Origin: Phycisphaerae bacterium
Lineage (GTDB): Bacteria > Chloroflexota > Anaerolineae > 4572-78 > J111
Direction: 5' to 3'
DNA: 43,172 nt
Assembly: GCA_028285035.1 (NCBI GenBank)
Contig: JANQQF010000069.1
Location: 1-43,172, forward strand
Part shown: positions 34,980 to 43,090 of the stretch, one piece after another
How the letters are laid out: every line of letters begins with the position of its first letter
Position numbering within the stretch: the first letter of the stretch is position 1
Made by a program: the position numbers and the translations under genes
The notes under the pieces: model-generated
The model's input: the letters and a program-made list of their open reading frames with translations, nothing else
The model's database searches: none
Told to the model about the DNA's origin: nothing

Positions 34980-35843
34980 TTAAATTGTTCCGTCTTGCGA
35001 TAGATTTTTATCTGGCTTTTTATAGTTGTACCATATGCCACGCTTTAACTCCTGAGCTTGTCGCTGCATTGCCTCTAATTGCGCTCGATAAGCTGTATTA
35101 GGAGAGTCCTCATCAACTTGGGCAAAGCCGTGATTAATGAGCAGAAGATTGACCATCAATAAATCCTCACCCACAAAAACATATCTTAGCAAATCACCAT
35201 TCTCATCCGTGTCAACCACATCCGTCTGCATGAGGATAGTTTTACCCTCAACTAAATATTTGTTAAACTCGGTAGCACCAGCCGTTAAACGATCAAGCCC
35301 TGGTACATCTTCGGGGATGTCGGTTAGGATGTAATGGACGCGGTGCTGCACGCCATCAATAACCACATCGATGGTATCTCCGTCTATTACCGCGACAACT
35401 TGGGCTTTTTCGATGGGAGGCTTTTCCGCTGTTTCAATCTCTGTAACCTCTACCTCAGACTCTACATCTGCTGCCTGAGGTTCAACCTCAATTGTCTCAG
35501 CCTCGATATTCTCCTGAGCCTCAACCACTTCGACTTCTGGTTGGGGGTCGATGACGCTCTCTGCAACTGTATCCTCTTCCTCAAAGACTTTGATTGCGGT
35601 TTCCTCTTGGGTGATGACCTCGATGGCTTCATCATCTTGTTGGGGAGCGAGTTTTTCAACAACCTCACTCTCGGTAGAAGGGGCCATTTCTGGTTTGATT
35701 GTATCCGTTGTTCGCGCTGAAACATCAAGACTAAAGAAGATATAGGAGGCCACTAACACCCCGATCACCATGCCAACTAAGCTACCCCCAACCCATAAAA
35801 ATGTCCGAGAAAAAATTTCGCGTCTGGAACCTCTTTGATCCAT
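34980..35843 (-). CDS. membrane-anchored SNase-like (thermonuclease fold) protein, probably inactive
   Basis: A 287-residue protein with one N-terminal transmembrane segment (about 15-40), an acidic Glu/Val-rich spacer (about 45-140) and a C-terminal staphylococcal-nuclease-like domain (about 145-275; VVAVIDGDTIDVV, DIPEDVPG, HGFAQV). Aligning by eye to the nuclease, Glu43 is kept (DIPE), but Arg35 is His (HYILTDIPE) and Arg87 is Asp (NGDLLRYVF where NGRLLRY is usual). Loss of both arginines predicts poor or no nuclease activity, leaving a binding role. The ATG at 35843 has GGAGG six bases upstream; the frame is open to 35861. Its terminator isolates it from the WD40 gene. Confidence 0.82.
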   Translation of the reverse strand: MDQRGSRREIFSRTFLWVGGSLVGMVIGVLVASYIFFSLDVSARTTDTIKPEMAPSTESEVVEKLAPQQDDEAIEVITQEETAIKVFEEEDTVAESVIDPQPEVEVVEAQENIEAETIEVEPQAADVESEVEVTEIETAEKPPIEKAQVVAVIDGDTIDVVIDGVQHRVHYILTDIPEDVPGLDRLTAGATEFNKYLVEGKTILMQTDVVDTDENGDLLRYVFVGEDLLMVNLLLINHGFAQVDEDSPNTAYRAQLEAMQRQAQELKRGIWYNYKKPDKNLSQDGTI

Positions 35844-36076
35844 ATCATGCCTCCATTGCATTATATTGATTGAATTGTTAAATTTATTTTACATACTTTA
35901 AGAAAATTTAACAATTGTTGGTGTTAGATTTCGGATTTTTGCAGTAAATACCTGAGGTACTCCAAAAATTGTCTGTTGATAAGGCTTATCCATCAATTTG
36001 ACAAAGATTAGCATTCGATCTATGTTATATATGCAATAAAAATGTTGCATATTTTAAGTGAAACGTGACGAGATAA

Positions 36077-36526
36077 ATGCAAAAAACTGTGCGTAAACAG
36101 CGATACTTTGAATACAGCCAAGAGGCCGTTTGGGAGGCAATTACTACGCCCGAAGCACTTTCAAATTGGTTTATGGAAGCTGATTTCAAGCCAGAAGTTG
36201 GCTATCAATTTACTTTTAAGGACACACCGCAGGGCGGTTGGGATGGCATTCTTCAGGGAGAGGTGTTGCTGGTTAAGGCCCCACAACACCTTCAATACAC
36301 CTGGTCGGGCAGTCAAATGACAAGTATCACTACCGTCACTTGGCATTTAACCGCGCAAGAACAAGGTACCCTCCTCTCCCTGGAACATAGTGGTTTTGAT
36401 GGCATTCGCAATATGATGATTGGCTTTTTTCATCAATTTGGCTGGGGTAAGTTTCTTAACAGTTTAGCCCAACATCTGGACCAGCAAGCTAGACAGGAGT
36501 ACGGGAGTTATGGAAAAGCAAGCTGA
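36077..36526 (+). CDS. SRPBCC/AHSA1-like (START-fold) protein
   Basis: A 149-residue single-domain protein of the Aha1-C-terminal-like family. VWEAITTPEALSNWFMEADF and a final helix (FHQFGWGKFLNSLAQHLDQQ) frame the hydrophobic-cavity fold. Family members bind small hydrophobic ligands; in bacteria their job is mostly unknown. The 3' end overlaps the following ArsR gene by 17 bases. ArsR-SRPBCC pairs of this type are common, and the two are probably co-regulated. The ATG lacks an obvious ribosome binding site (GTGACGAGATAA precedes it), while the upstream region is A/T rich and holds the likely promoter. Confidence 0.88.
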   Translation: MQKTVRKQRYFEYSQEAVWEAITTPEALSNWFMEADFKPEVGYQFTFKDTPQGGWDGILQGEVLLVKAPQHLQYTWSGSQMTSITTVTWHLTAQEQGTLLSLEHSGFDGIRNMMIGFFHQFGWGKFLNSLAQHLDQQARQEYGSYGKAS

Positions 36527-36836
36527 TGTCTTTCAAGCCATTGCTGCGCCCATTCGGCGTGAAATTATGCATAGCCTAGCCGTAACGGGAGACCAAACGA
36601 TTAGTGATATTGCCACCAGCTACGATATTAGCCGCCAAGCTGTGACTCGGCATATCCAAGTTTTACAACAATCTGGGGTCGTGGATATTCAGAAACGAGG
36701 GCGTGAACAGATTTGTTCATTTAATGCCCAGAAATTGCAAGAGGTTTATCGTTGGGTGATGTTCTACGAGCAGTTCTGGGACAACAAGCTCGACGCTCTT
36801 GATGATTATTTAGCTAAAAAGACAAAAATGATTTGA
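36510..36836 (+). CDS. ArsR family transcriptional regulator
   Basis: A 108-residue winged-helix repressor: FQAIAAPIRREIMHSLAV, TISDIATSYDISRQAVTRHI and SGVVDIQKRGREQI are the helix-turn-helix and wing of the ArsR family. No metal-binding Cys motif such as ELCVCDL is present, so it probably does not sense metals. It starts inside the preceding AHSA1-like gene, with GGGAG as ribosome binding site, so the two are translated together. It most likely represses its own operon. Confidence 0.9.
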   Translation: MEKQADVFQAIAAPIRREIMHSLAVTGDQTISDIATSYDISRQAVTRHIQVLQQSGVVDIQKRGREQICSFNAQKLQEVYRWVMFYEQFWDNKLDALDDYLAKKTKMI

Positions 36837-36907
36837 TTAAGTAAGCTATTACCGTGCAATCTGTTTTGGAGTAACCATGGTTAGGCTGAGGATAGGTAAT
36901 CTTCTGT

Positions 36908-36942
36908 CTAATCACTAATCACCAGCCACTAACCACTAATTT
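36908..36942. repeat. heptamer repeat, 5 units
   Basis: Units CTAATCA, CTAATCA, CCAGCCA, CTAACCA and CTAATTT, just before the ribosome binding site of the next gene. It belongs to the same family as the arrays at 20992 and 23003. Confidence 0.7.
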
Positions 36943-36956
36943 TATAGGAGATCATT

Positions 36957-37370
36957 ATGAAAATTACAACTTATCTTTTGGCTGCGCTTGCGGCTACAAT
37001 CATCAGCATTATTCTCAATACTGTCTATTACACGGTGACCGCAGAAGGGCATGTCTGGGCGATGACTAAGGCTGAGCCAAACTTTCTCTTACTGACCCTA
37101 AACCACATTATTTTTGCTCTGTTATTAGCCTATATTTATCCCATTGGCTATAAAGGCGGATCACCAGTGACCGAGGGGTTCCGCTTTGGAGTATTGATGG
37201 GTTTAATCATGTTTGTGCCAACAGGCCTTGTCGTAAGAGCAGCCTGGGAAGTGCCGATTACAGCCTATTTTTTCCTTGATATTATCGTTGCCGCTGTTGT
37301 TACAGGTCTGATGGGGATTGCGATTGGAATAATTTATAGTCGTCAGCAGGTTGCAGTACCACAAACTTAG
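36957..37370 (+). CDS. small four-helix membrane protein, unknown function
   Basis: A 137-residue hydrophobic protein with four predicted transmembrane segments (about 5-25, 43-65, 78-100 and 107-130). The second loop reads YPIGYKGGSPVTEGFRFGVLMG. I do not recognise the family with certainty; it resembles small conserved membrane proteins often found near ArsR regulators. The ATG follows AGGAG at seven bases. It lies between two ArsR-type regulator genes on the same strand. No catalytic motif is visible. Confidence 0.75.
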   Translation: MKITTYLLAALAATIISIILNTVYYTVTAEGHVWAMTKAEPNFLLLTLNHIIFALLLAYIYPIGYKGGSPVTEGFRFGVLMGLIMFVPTGLVVRAAWEVPITAYFFLDIIVAAVVTGLMGIAIGIIYSRQQVAVPQT

Positions 37371-37456
37371 GTCTTGTTAATCAATCGAATATTTGAATTA
37401 GCAAAAGTCTGAAAGTACCTGGATTGATTTTTAGGCTTTTGTCTGGAAATAATAGA

Positions 37457-37484
37457 TTGATATTTCGCGATATTTAGATATAAT
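37457..37484 (+). promoter_or_regulatory. promoter overlapping the start of the second ArsR-type gene
   Basis: TTGATA (5 of 6), 16 bases, perfect TATAAT at 37479-37484. A transcript would begin near 37491, past the ATG at 37483 and directly at the in-frame GTG at 37492. Confidence 0.5.
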
Positions 37485-37794
37485 GACTGTTGTGGACACA
37501 TTACAAATACTCAAAGCAATTGACAACGAAAAGCGGCTGCAAATATTAAGCTGGTTGAAAGAGCCGGAGGCACATTTCCCCCCCCATCAAGAAGTGGAAG
37601 GTTTTGAACAGGGGGTTTGTGTGGCCTTCATTCAGGAAAAGTCTGGCTTGTCTCAATCGACAACGTCTCAATATTTGGGGATATTGGAGAAAGCTGGCTT
37701 GGTCATCCCCACCCGAATTGGTAAATGGACCTACTATCGGCGAAATGAGGTCGCAGTTTCGGCCTTTATTGACAACATCAGAGAAAAGCTTTAG
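37483..37794 (+). CDS. ArsR-type winged-helix transcriptional regulator
   Basis: A regulator of up to 103 residues. LQILKAIDNEKRLQILSWL, an insert EAHFPPHQEVEGFEQGVCVAF and SGLSQSTTSQYLGILEKAGL form the helix-turn-helix, with a wing at IPTRIGKWTYYRRNE. The longest reading starts at ATG 37483, but no ribosome binding site precedes it and the predicted -10 box overlaps it. The mRNA may therefore be leaderless and start at GTG 37492 (MDTLQILK), giving 100 residues. It is divergent in function from its neighbours; the target is unknown and self-repression is likely. Confidence 0.85.
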   Translation: MTVVDTLQILKAIDNEKRLQILSWLKEPEAHFPPHQEVEGFEQGVCVAFIQEKSGLSQSTTSQYLGILEKAGLVIPTRIGKWTYYRRNEVAVSAFIDNIREKL

Positions 37795-37944
37795 CAAAAA
37801 TTTTTGATAAATATTTAGAACTCATTGTTGATCCAGATCTATTAGAACATGAAGAAATATACTTCAATGCCGCTCGGCTAGATCGTTCTATGGTGCTGAA
37901 GACTACTGATTACGTGGCTTTGACCCAACCCCGAGTGGAGCACA

Positions 37945-39390
37945 TTAGTGAGCGTTCGGCTTAGCACTCGAGGACAAGGAGAGCGGCTGGTGATACCAGC
38001 GTATTTGTAAATTATCACCCTGAAAAGGACGATCGGTTGCCCCTTGTTGGGCCTGACCAACGCTCCAATAGTGAGGCCACTTAAGTCGCTCTGCCCCCCA
38101 GGCCGCAGTATGGGCCAAGGATGACCAGGGGCTGTTCTCGTCAGGACGCCATAAGAGGCCACCCGGCCCCATTCCCGTATGAAATGCGATTTGCAGGGTG
38201 AAGGGCTGACCCGCTTCAAGGCTCGGACCACGCCATAGATGTGGGCTACGACCAGGCATAGGGGCTATGAGGACGCTCAGTTGTTGCTCAAGCCCAAGCA
38301 GGCCAATCCACAGGGGGGCCAACGCGCCGCCTTGATCCCAAGCACTCAATAACGTTTGAGGATTGGCTGCGGGGGAGCTAGGACAGATGCCAGAGATTTG
38401 CCAACAGAGGAGATGATGGTTGGGAAAGTTTGTACCAGACAGATGTGTTGCTGTATTGTTATCAATTGGTGGGGCCAAGTTCTCTCCTCTGGAAAGTAGC
38501 GGCCAGGTTGTGGCTGGCGGTAAAGTGATGGGCCACTGTAACCACTCTCGTACTTGGCCTGCGGTATCGAGTACTTGGTAACGTAAGCCATTGACATCCA
38601 AGGCTGCTTGGAGACAGTGCAGATATTCAACCCCTTCAGGCATACGATGCGCTGTGCCAGCCCCGCCAGTCAAGATTTGTAATACCCCTTGATGAACTTG
38701 TGCATCAAAGGCCAAAATATGGCTACAGATATAGGCCAGTACCTGATGTTCTATCAGAATTTGCCAAAAGGCTCGCCCATTTTCATCCTCAACATGGCGT
38801 AGATATGGACCGATAAATCCATTGACGGGATGAATGGGATGATGCCCAAAGACTAGCTTGTAACGAGCATCGGCATGGGCTGCAAGGGTTTCGGCTAGCC
38901 AAGTAGTCTCTACCCGACCTTCCCCGCCCAAGCCAGTGCCCATTGTGTCTACAAAGATCAACAACAGATCATCACGTTGAACAAAGTAGGCTAACCCTTT
39001 TTGGGCAGTGGGAGCATTTTGCGGTAGATGATCCAAAACCTCTCTAAAGATGGCTGTACTCATTGGATCATAAGTGGTGTGATTGGCTGTTGTATGATAA
39101 AGAGGGATCGATGCCCGGTCAAGCCAAGCCATTTCCTGATCAAACCAATGCCGCCATTGACGGCGTAATTCATTCTCATCTGCCGTGAGCCCAATAATTT
39201 CATCGCCGGGGAAACAGATAAATTCGGGTGGTGGTGTCAGTTGTGCAACGACGGCATTGACAGCGGCAAAGGTATTTTCGTGCAAAGCTCCTGGGACGCC
39301 TGAGCAACTATCGGCATAACAAATAAATTGATGCCCGAGGCCATCTTGTGGTATTAACGCTGGGATAGGGATGAGTGGTTTAGACATCAT
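37945..39390 (-). CDS. metallophosphoesterase-like protein with altered metal motifs
   Basis: A 481-residue protein. The N-terminal half (about 1-240) follows the calcineurin phosphoesterase order: FICYADSCSG where DxH is usual (Cys for His), FPGDEIIG for GDxx, TTANHTTYD for GNHD/E, and FGHHPIHPVNG for the late His motif. The metal site is thus changed at one or two ligands, so activity is uncertain. The C-terminal half (about 270-470) is a beta-rich region without a family I can name. The start overlaps the LysR stop by four bases, so the regulator and this gene are one transcript. No signal peptide is seen. Confidence 0.7.
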   Translation of the reverse strand: MMSKPLIPIPALIPQDGLGHQFICYADSCSGVPGALHENTFAAVNAVVAQLTPPPEFICFPGDEIIGLTADENELRRQWRHWFDQEMAWLDRASIPLYHTTANHTTYDPMSTAIFREVLDHLPQNAPTAQKGLAYFVQRDDLLLIFVDTMGTGLGGEGRVETTWLAETLAAHADARYKLVFGHHPIHPVNGFIGPYLRHVEDENGRAFWQILIEHQVLAYICSHILAFDAQVHQGVLQILTGGAGTAHRMPEGVEYLHCLQAALDVNGLRYQVLDTAGQVREWLQWPITLPPATTWPLLSRGENLAPPIDNNTATHLSGTNFPNHHLLCWQISGICPSSPAANPQTLLSAWDQGGALAPLWIGLLGLEQQLSVLIAPMPGRSPHLWRGPSLEAGQPFTLQIAFHTGMGPGGLLWRPDENSPWSSLAHTAAWGAERLKWPHYWSVGQAQQGATDRPFQGDNLQIRWYHQPLSLSSSAKPNAH

Positions 39391-40292
39391 GTGCTTTCCT
39401 TAGGGCCTAATAATTCATCGAGAAGGGTTCGGGTGGCTTTACTCGAATATCCTTGTTTTCGACGTAAAATCATCACGGGGACCTTTGCCTGAAATATTGG
39501 TACATTCACGATCGATAAGGTTTCCAATTTTAATTCTTCTTGGACACTGCTGATGGGTAGTAAGCCGAAACCAAATCCCGTTTCAATCAGCCGTTTTTGA
39601 GCTGTCAAACTATCAATCGTGATAATTTCCGCATCACCTAATTCCCACATAATCAACTGTTTTTCCAAAAGTTGAGCGAATGGCTCACCAGATGACCCCT
39701 CTCCGGTCGGAAAACTGACCCAAGGTATGCCGATTAAATCCTGCGGTTGGGAAGGTTCTTCTGTCGTCAGCGGATATTGGGCGGAATAGACCACAACCAA
39801 ATCCTCTTCTTCAACCAATTTAGAGACAACATCAGGATGAGGATCGGCAAAGTAGCGTAAACCGAGATGAACCTCGCCGCTTTGCACTAAGGCACTTACT
39901 TCATTGCTTCGAGCCGTACGCAATGTCAACTGCACGTCAGGAAATTTTTGGCGAAATTGAAGCAGTCGATGGGTTAAGTCAGTGCTGGCCAGTGTGCCGA
40001 CAAGCGCTAATCTAATCGTGCCTTGCTCCTGTTGACTGACAGCTTGTACTGCCTCAATCCCATCTCTGGCTGCGGCTAGAACTTGACGGGCAAACGGTAG
40101 AAAGGTATGTCCAGCTTCGGTCAATATCGCTCCACCGTGTACCCGTTCGAAGAGGTTGTTGCCCAACTCCTGCTCAAGTAAATTGATCCGGCGGCTAATG
40201 GCGGGTTGTGAGAGATGGAGGATTGTGGCCGCTCGGGAAAATCCCTTCACCTGGGCAATGGTCACAAAAGCCTCAATTTGACTCATTTCCAT
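39387..40292 (-). CDS. LysR family transcriptional regulator
   Basis: A 301-residue regulator. The N-terminal helix-turn-helix (FVTIAQVKGFSRAATILHLS, QPAISRRINLLEQELG, LFERVHGG) and the periplasmic-binding-like effector domain (about 90-295) are typical. Length is normal. It is transcribed away from the EamA transporter gene, and its stop overlaps the metallophosphoesterase-like gene (ATGA). LysR proteins usually control the divergent gene and themselves, so the exporter is the prime target; the inducer is unknown. Confidence 0.93.
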   Translation of the reverse strand: MEMSQIEAFVTIAQVKGFSRAATILHLSQPAISRRINLLEQELGNNLFERVHGGAILTEAGHTFLPFARQVLAAARDGIEAVQAVSQQEQGTIRLALVGTLASTDLTHRLLQFRQKFPDVQLTLRTARSNEVSALVQSGEVHLGLRYFADPHPDVVSKLVEEEDLVVVYSAQYPLTTEEPSQPQDLIGIPWVSFPTGEGSSGEPFAQLLEKQLIMWELGDAEIITIDSLTAQKRLIETGFGFGLLPISSVQEELKLETLSIVNVPIFQAKVPVMILRRKQGYSSKATRTLLDELLGPKEST

Positions 40293-40317
40293 AATTATAA
40301 CTTTTCCTGATATTACT

Positions 40318-40330
40318 CATATAAAATATG
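40318..40330. promoter_or_regulatory. candidate LysR operator CATAT-AAA-ATATG
   Basis: A perfect 13-base dyad in the 114-base gap between the divergent LysR and EamA genes, 26 bases from the LysR start. It is A/T-rich and short, so it could be chance. Confidence 0.35.
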
Positions 40331-40406
40331 CATTAGACAAATAACTTTGGATCGATTATATTGGAATTGAACTTGATGTCAATGTATTAAAAACAGGATT
40401 TCTTAA

Positions 40407-41324
40407 ATGAGTAAAAAAGTACATCCTTTGCAAATTGATACAGTAGGCTGGATCTTATTGCTTTTGTTGTCACTATTGTGGGGTAGCTCTTTTTTCTTTA
40501 TTGAGGTTGCCTTGCGAGAGCTGCCGATTTTTACAATTGTGTTTAGCCGAGTTGCTCTGGCTGCTTTGCTTCTGAGCATTTACCTCTACAGCGCTGGGCA
40601 ACGGTTGCCGAACGAAATATCAGTTTGGCGAGGCTTTCTCTTGCTTGGGATGTTACGGGCTGCTTTGCCGATTAGCTTGATTGTTTGGGCTGAAACGCAA
40701 ATCAGTAGTGGGCTGGCTGGCATACTCAATTCAACCTCGCCCCTGTTTACCGCGATTGTGGCCCACTACTTTACGGTAGATGACAAACTGACACCCAATC
40801 GGTTATTAGGCATTTTGGTTGGGATGTCGGGTGTGGCTGTTTTAATTGGACCGAGCGCGCTTCAGGGCTTGGGGACACAGGTGTTGGCCCAATTTGCTAT
40901 GCTGGGCGCAACTTGCTCATATGGGTTTGCGGCTGTTTATGGTCGACAATTTAAAGATACATCGCCGCTTGTCTCTGCGACGGGTATGTTGATCGGGGCC
41001 ACGGTAATGATCTTTCCGTTAGCACTTTTGGAGCAACCTTGGGGGCTAAGTGTTGACTTGATTTCGCTTGGGGCTGTGGTTGGTTTGTCATTGTTAAGCA
41101 CAGCCCTGGCCTTCATCATCTGGTTTCAACTCATCTTTCGGGTAGGGGCATCGAACACCTCAATGGTCACCTTCCTGATCCCCATCACGGCCCTCTTTCT
41201 CGGAATTTTTATTTTGGGTGAAACGATGGAGTTAACATCTTGGGCCGGGTTGATCATTATCTTTTTTGGCCTAGCCATTGCCCAAGGTCGTTTCTTAAAG
41301 CGTTTTATTCTAAGCTCAATTTGA
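40407..41324 (+). CDS. EamA/DMT family transporter
   Basis: A 305-residue membrane protein with ten predicted transmembrane segments as two EamA repeats: first LLSLLWGSSFFFIEVALRELP to about 150, second from FAMLGATCSYGFAAVYGRQF to the end. The WGSSF start and late PITALFLGIFILGE motif are classic. Members export amino acids, metabolites or nucleotide precursors. It is divergent from a LysR regulator that probably controls it. It may be the first gene of a run with the ACT, PEP mutase-like and Rid-family genes, all spaced by under 50 bases, which together suggest amino acid or keto acid handling. Confidence 0.92.
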   Translation: MSKKVHPLQIDTVGWILLLLLSLLWGSSFFFIEVALRELPIFTIVFSRVALAALLLSIYLYSAGQRLPNEISVWRGFLLLGMLRAALPISLIVWAETQISSGLAGILNSTSPLFTAIVAHYFTVDDKLTPNRLLGILVGMSGVAVLIGPSALQGLGTQVLAQFAMLGATCSYGFAAVYGRQFKDTSPLVSATGMLIGATVMIFPLALLEQPWGLSVDLISLGAVVGLSLLSTALAFIIWFQLIFRVGASNTSMVTFLIPITALFLGIFILGETMELTSWAGLIIIFFGLAIAQGRFLKRFILSSI

Positions 41325-41370
41325 AATGAGCGGTCTTAGACCTGTTCAAATGACATTAAGGAGATAATCA

Positions 41371-41766
41371 ATGTATGATGTTGCTATTCAATTGGAAAAT
41401 AGGCCGGGTAGTTTGGCCGAAATGGGTGAAGCCCTGGGGAAGGCTGGGGTTAGTATTGAAGGCGGCGGGGCCTTTACAGTCAATAATGAGGGGATTGCGC
41501 ATTTCTTGTTTGAGGATGCGGACGCTGCCCGACAGGCGCTGGAAAGTAACGGGATACGAGTCGTCACTGCTCGTGAGGTGTTGGTTCAGAAACTAAAGCA
41601 GGATGAACCCGGTCAACTGGGCAAACTAACACGCCGGATGGCCGAGGCCGGGGTGAATATTGAGGTGCTTTACAGTGACCATCAACATCAACTCATTTTG
41701 GTTGTGGACAATGTTGAAAAAGGCCGCACTGTGTCTGAAGCCTGGCAACAGGATGTGGCACGATAA
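41371..41766 (+). CDS. tandem ACT-domain protein
   Basis: A 131-residue protein made of two ACT domains. YDVAIQLENRPGSLAEMGEALGKAGVSI (1-30) and EPGQLGKLTRRMAEAGVNIEVLYSD (about 75-100) are the ligand-binding starts of each. ACT domains bind amino acids and regulate enzymes; a free-standing pair probably acts as an amino-acid-sensing partner protein. The ATG follows AAGGAGA, 46 bases after the transporter gene. No enzyme domain is attached. Confidence 0.85.
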   Translation: MYDVAIQLENRPGSLAEMGEALGKAGVSIEGGGAFTVNNEGIAHFLFEDADAARQALESNGIRVVTAREVLVQKLKQDEPGQLGKLTRRMAEAGVNIEVLYSDHQHQLILVVDNVEKGRTVSEAWQQDVAR

Positions 41767-41813
41767 TTATAGGTAGTGAATAATTTTGAAAGCTATTTTT
41801 GAAGGAGCAGTCA

Positions 41814-42635
41814 ATGATCTCACAGTCAGAAACAGGAAATCAATTTAAGCATCTTCACGAGCGTGAGGGTTGCTTTGTCATTCCCAATCCGTGGGATGCG
41901 GGATCAGCAAAAATTTTAGCGCATTATGGTTTTGAGGCGCTGGCCACAACGAGTGCGGGTGTGGCCTTTTCATTGGGGCGGCGCGACTCGGAGGGCCTAA
42001 TTTCGCGGGATGATGTCTTAAATCAGACGAAGCAAATCGTATTAGCGACGGATTTGCCAGTGAGCGCTGATCTTGAGAATGGCTACTCAAACGAGCCAGA
42101 ACAGGTCGCTCAAACCATTGAACTAGCCGCCCAAATTGGTTTAGTTGGGGGATCGATTGAAGATACGACATTGGATAAGAACGACCCCATCCGTGAGATA
42201 CAACACGCGGCCGATTGTGTTAGGGCGGCAGTTGAGGCGAAAAATAAGCTGCCATTTCCATTCACCCTAACCGCTCGGGCTGAAAATTATCTCTATGGTA
42301 GACCTGATCTCAATGATACGATTAAACGTCTACAGGCTTATCAAGAGGCTGGGGCAGATGTGCTTTATGCGCCAGGCTTGCGGACCAAAGAAGATATTTC
42401 AGCAGTAGTCACCTCGGTGGATCGCCCGGTGAATGTAATTATGGGGGCGCGAGGTGTGGCATTAAGTGTCACTGATGTAGCGGCGCTTGGGGTGAAACGG
42501 ATCAGTCTTGGCTCCTCATTGGTGAGAGCGGCTTTGGGTGAGTTTATCAGAGCCGTTGAGGAGATCAAACAGGAGGGTACCTTTGGCTTTGCTGAAAATG
42601 CCGCCTCATTTGACCAATTGAACAAAATATTTTGA
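41814..42635 (+). CDS. isocitrate lyase/PEP mutase family protein
   Basis: A 273-residue TIM-barrel enzyme. FVIPNPWDAGSAKILAHYGF (near 21-40), TTSAGVAFSLGRRD, the metal-site motif SADLENGY (near 85) and SIEDTT (near 117) place it in the PEP mutase/oxaloacetate decarboxylase branch. The KKCGH loop of true isocitrate lyases is absent. The reaction would cleave or decarboxylate a 2-oxo or 2-hydroxy acid, with pyruvate enolate as intermediate. ATG 41814 is preferred, with AAGGAG upstream; the frame opens at TTG 41799, which overlaps that ribosome binding site. Followed 32 bases later by a Rid-family gene. Confidence 0.88.
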   Translation: MISQSETGNQFKHLHEREGCFVIPNPWDAGSAKILAHYGFEALATTSAGVAFSLGRRDSEGLISRDDVLNQTKQIVLATDLPVSADLENGYSNEPEQVAQTIELAAQIGLVGGSIEDTTLDKNDPIREIQHAADCVRAAVEAKNKLPFPFTLTARAENYLYGRPDLNDTIKRLQAYQEAGADVLYAPGLRTKEDISAVVTSVDRPVNVIMGARGVALSVTDVAALGVKRISLGSSLVRAALGEFIRAVEEIKQEGTFGFAENAASFDQLNKIF

Positions 42636-42667
42636 TTGCGTTTGAATAGATCAGGAAGGAACCCAAC

Positions 42668-43069
42668 TTGAATAAAAAATCAATTATACCCCCAGACCTA
42701 GACAGCTACTATCAAGATTGGCATATGTCCCCAGGCCTTATTTATAACGACTTTGTATTTTTAACGGGGATTACGGGCACTCGACCCGATGGCACCATAT
42801 CGCTTGATGCAGCCGAGCAAATACGACAGGCGTTTCAAACTGTCGAGTCTATTCTAGCCGAAGGTGGTCTAAATTTTGAAAACGTTGTCGAGATGACTAC
42901 GTATCATGTTGGAATTCAAGACCATATCAATCTATTTCGTACCATTCGGGATGAGTTCATCGTTGAACCCTATCCCGCTTGGACTGCTATTGAGGTTGTG
43001 GGTTTAATTACCAAAGAAGCAATCGTCGAAATTCGGATTGTGGCTCATTCTAATAGACGAAGCAGTTAA
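42668..43069 (+). CDS. RidA/YjgF family protein lacking the usual active-site arginine
   Basis: A 133-residue Rid-fold protein with FVFLTGITG near 27, NVVEMTTYHV near 72 and the C-terminal strand VEIRIVAHS. In classic RidA enamine/imine deaminases a conserved Arg sits in PARSxVEV; here the segment reads PAWTAIEVVGL, with Trp in its place. This suggests a non-deaminase Rid subgroup. It starts at TTG with GGAAGGA seven bases upstream, 32 bases after the PEP mutase-like gene, so it is probably in the same operon. Role unknown. Confidence 0.85.
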   Translation: MNKKSIIPPDLDSYYQDWHMSPGLIYNDFVFLTGITGTRPDGTISLDAAEQIRQAFQTVESILAEGGLNFENVVEMTTYHVGIQDHINLFRTIRDEFIVEPYPAWTAIEVVGLITKEAIVEIRIVAHSNRRSS

Positions 43070-43090
43070 AACCCGTAAAATCGATTTATG

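Noticed and set aside
37403..37441. AAAAGTCT/AGGCTTTT hairpin after the small membrane protein
   Set aside because: An 8-bp A/T-rich stem with a wobble and a 23-base loop is too weak to call a terminator.
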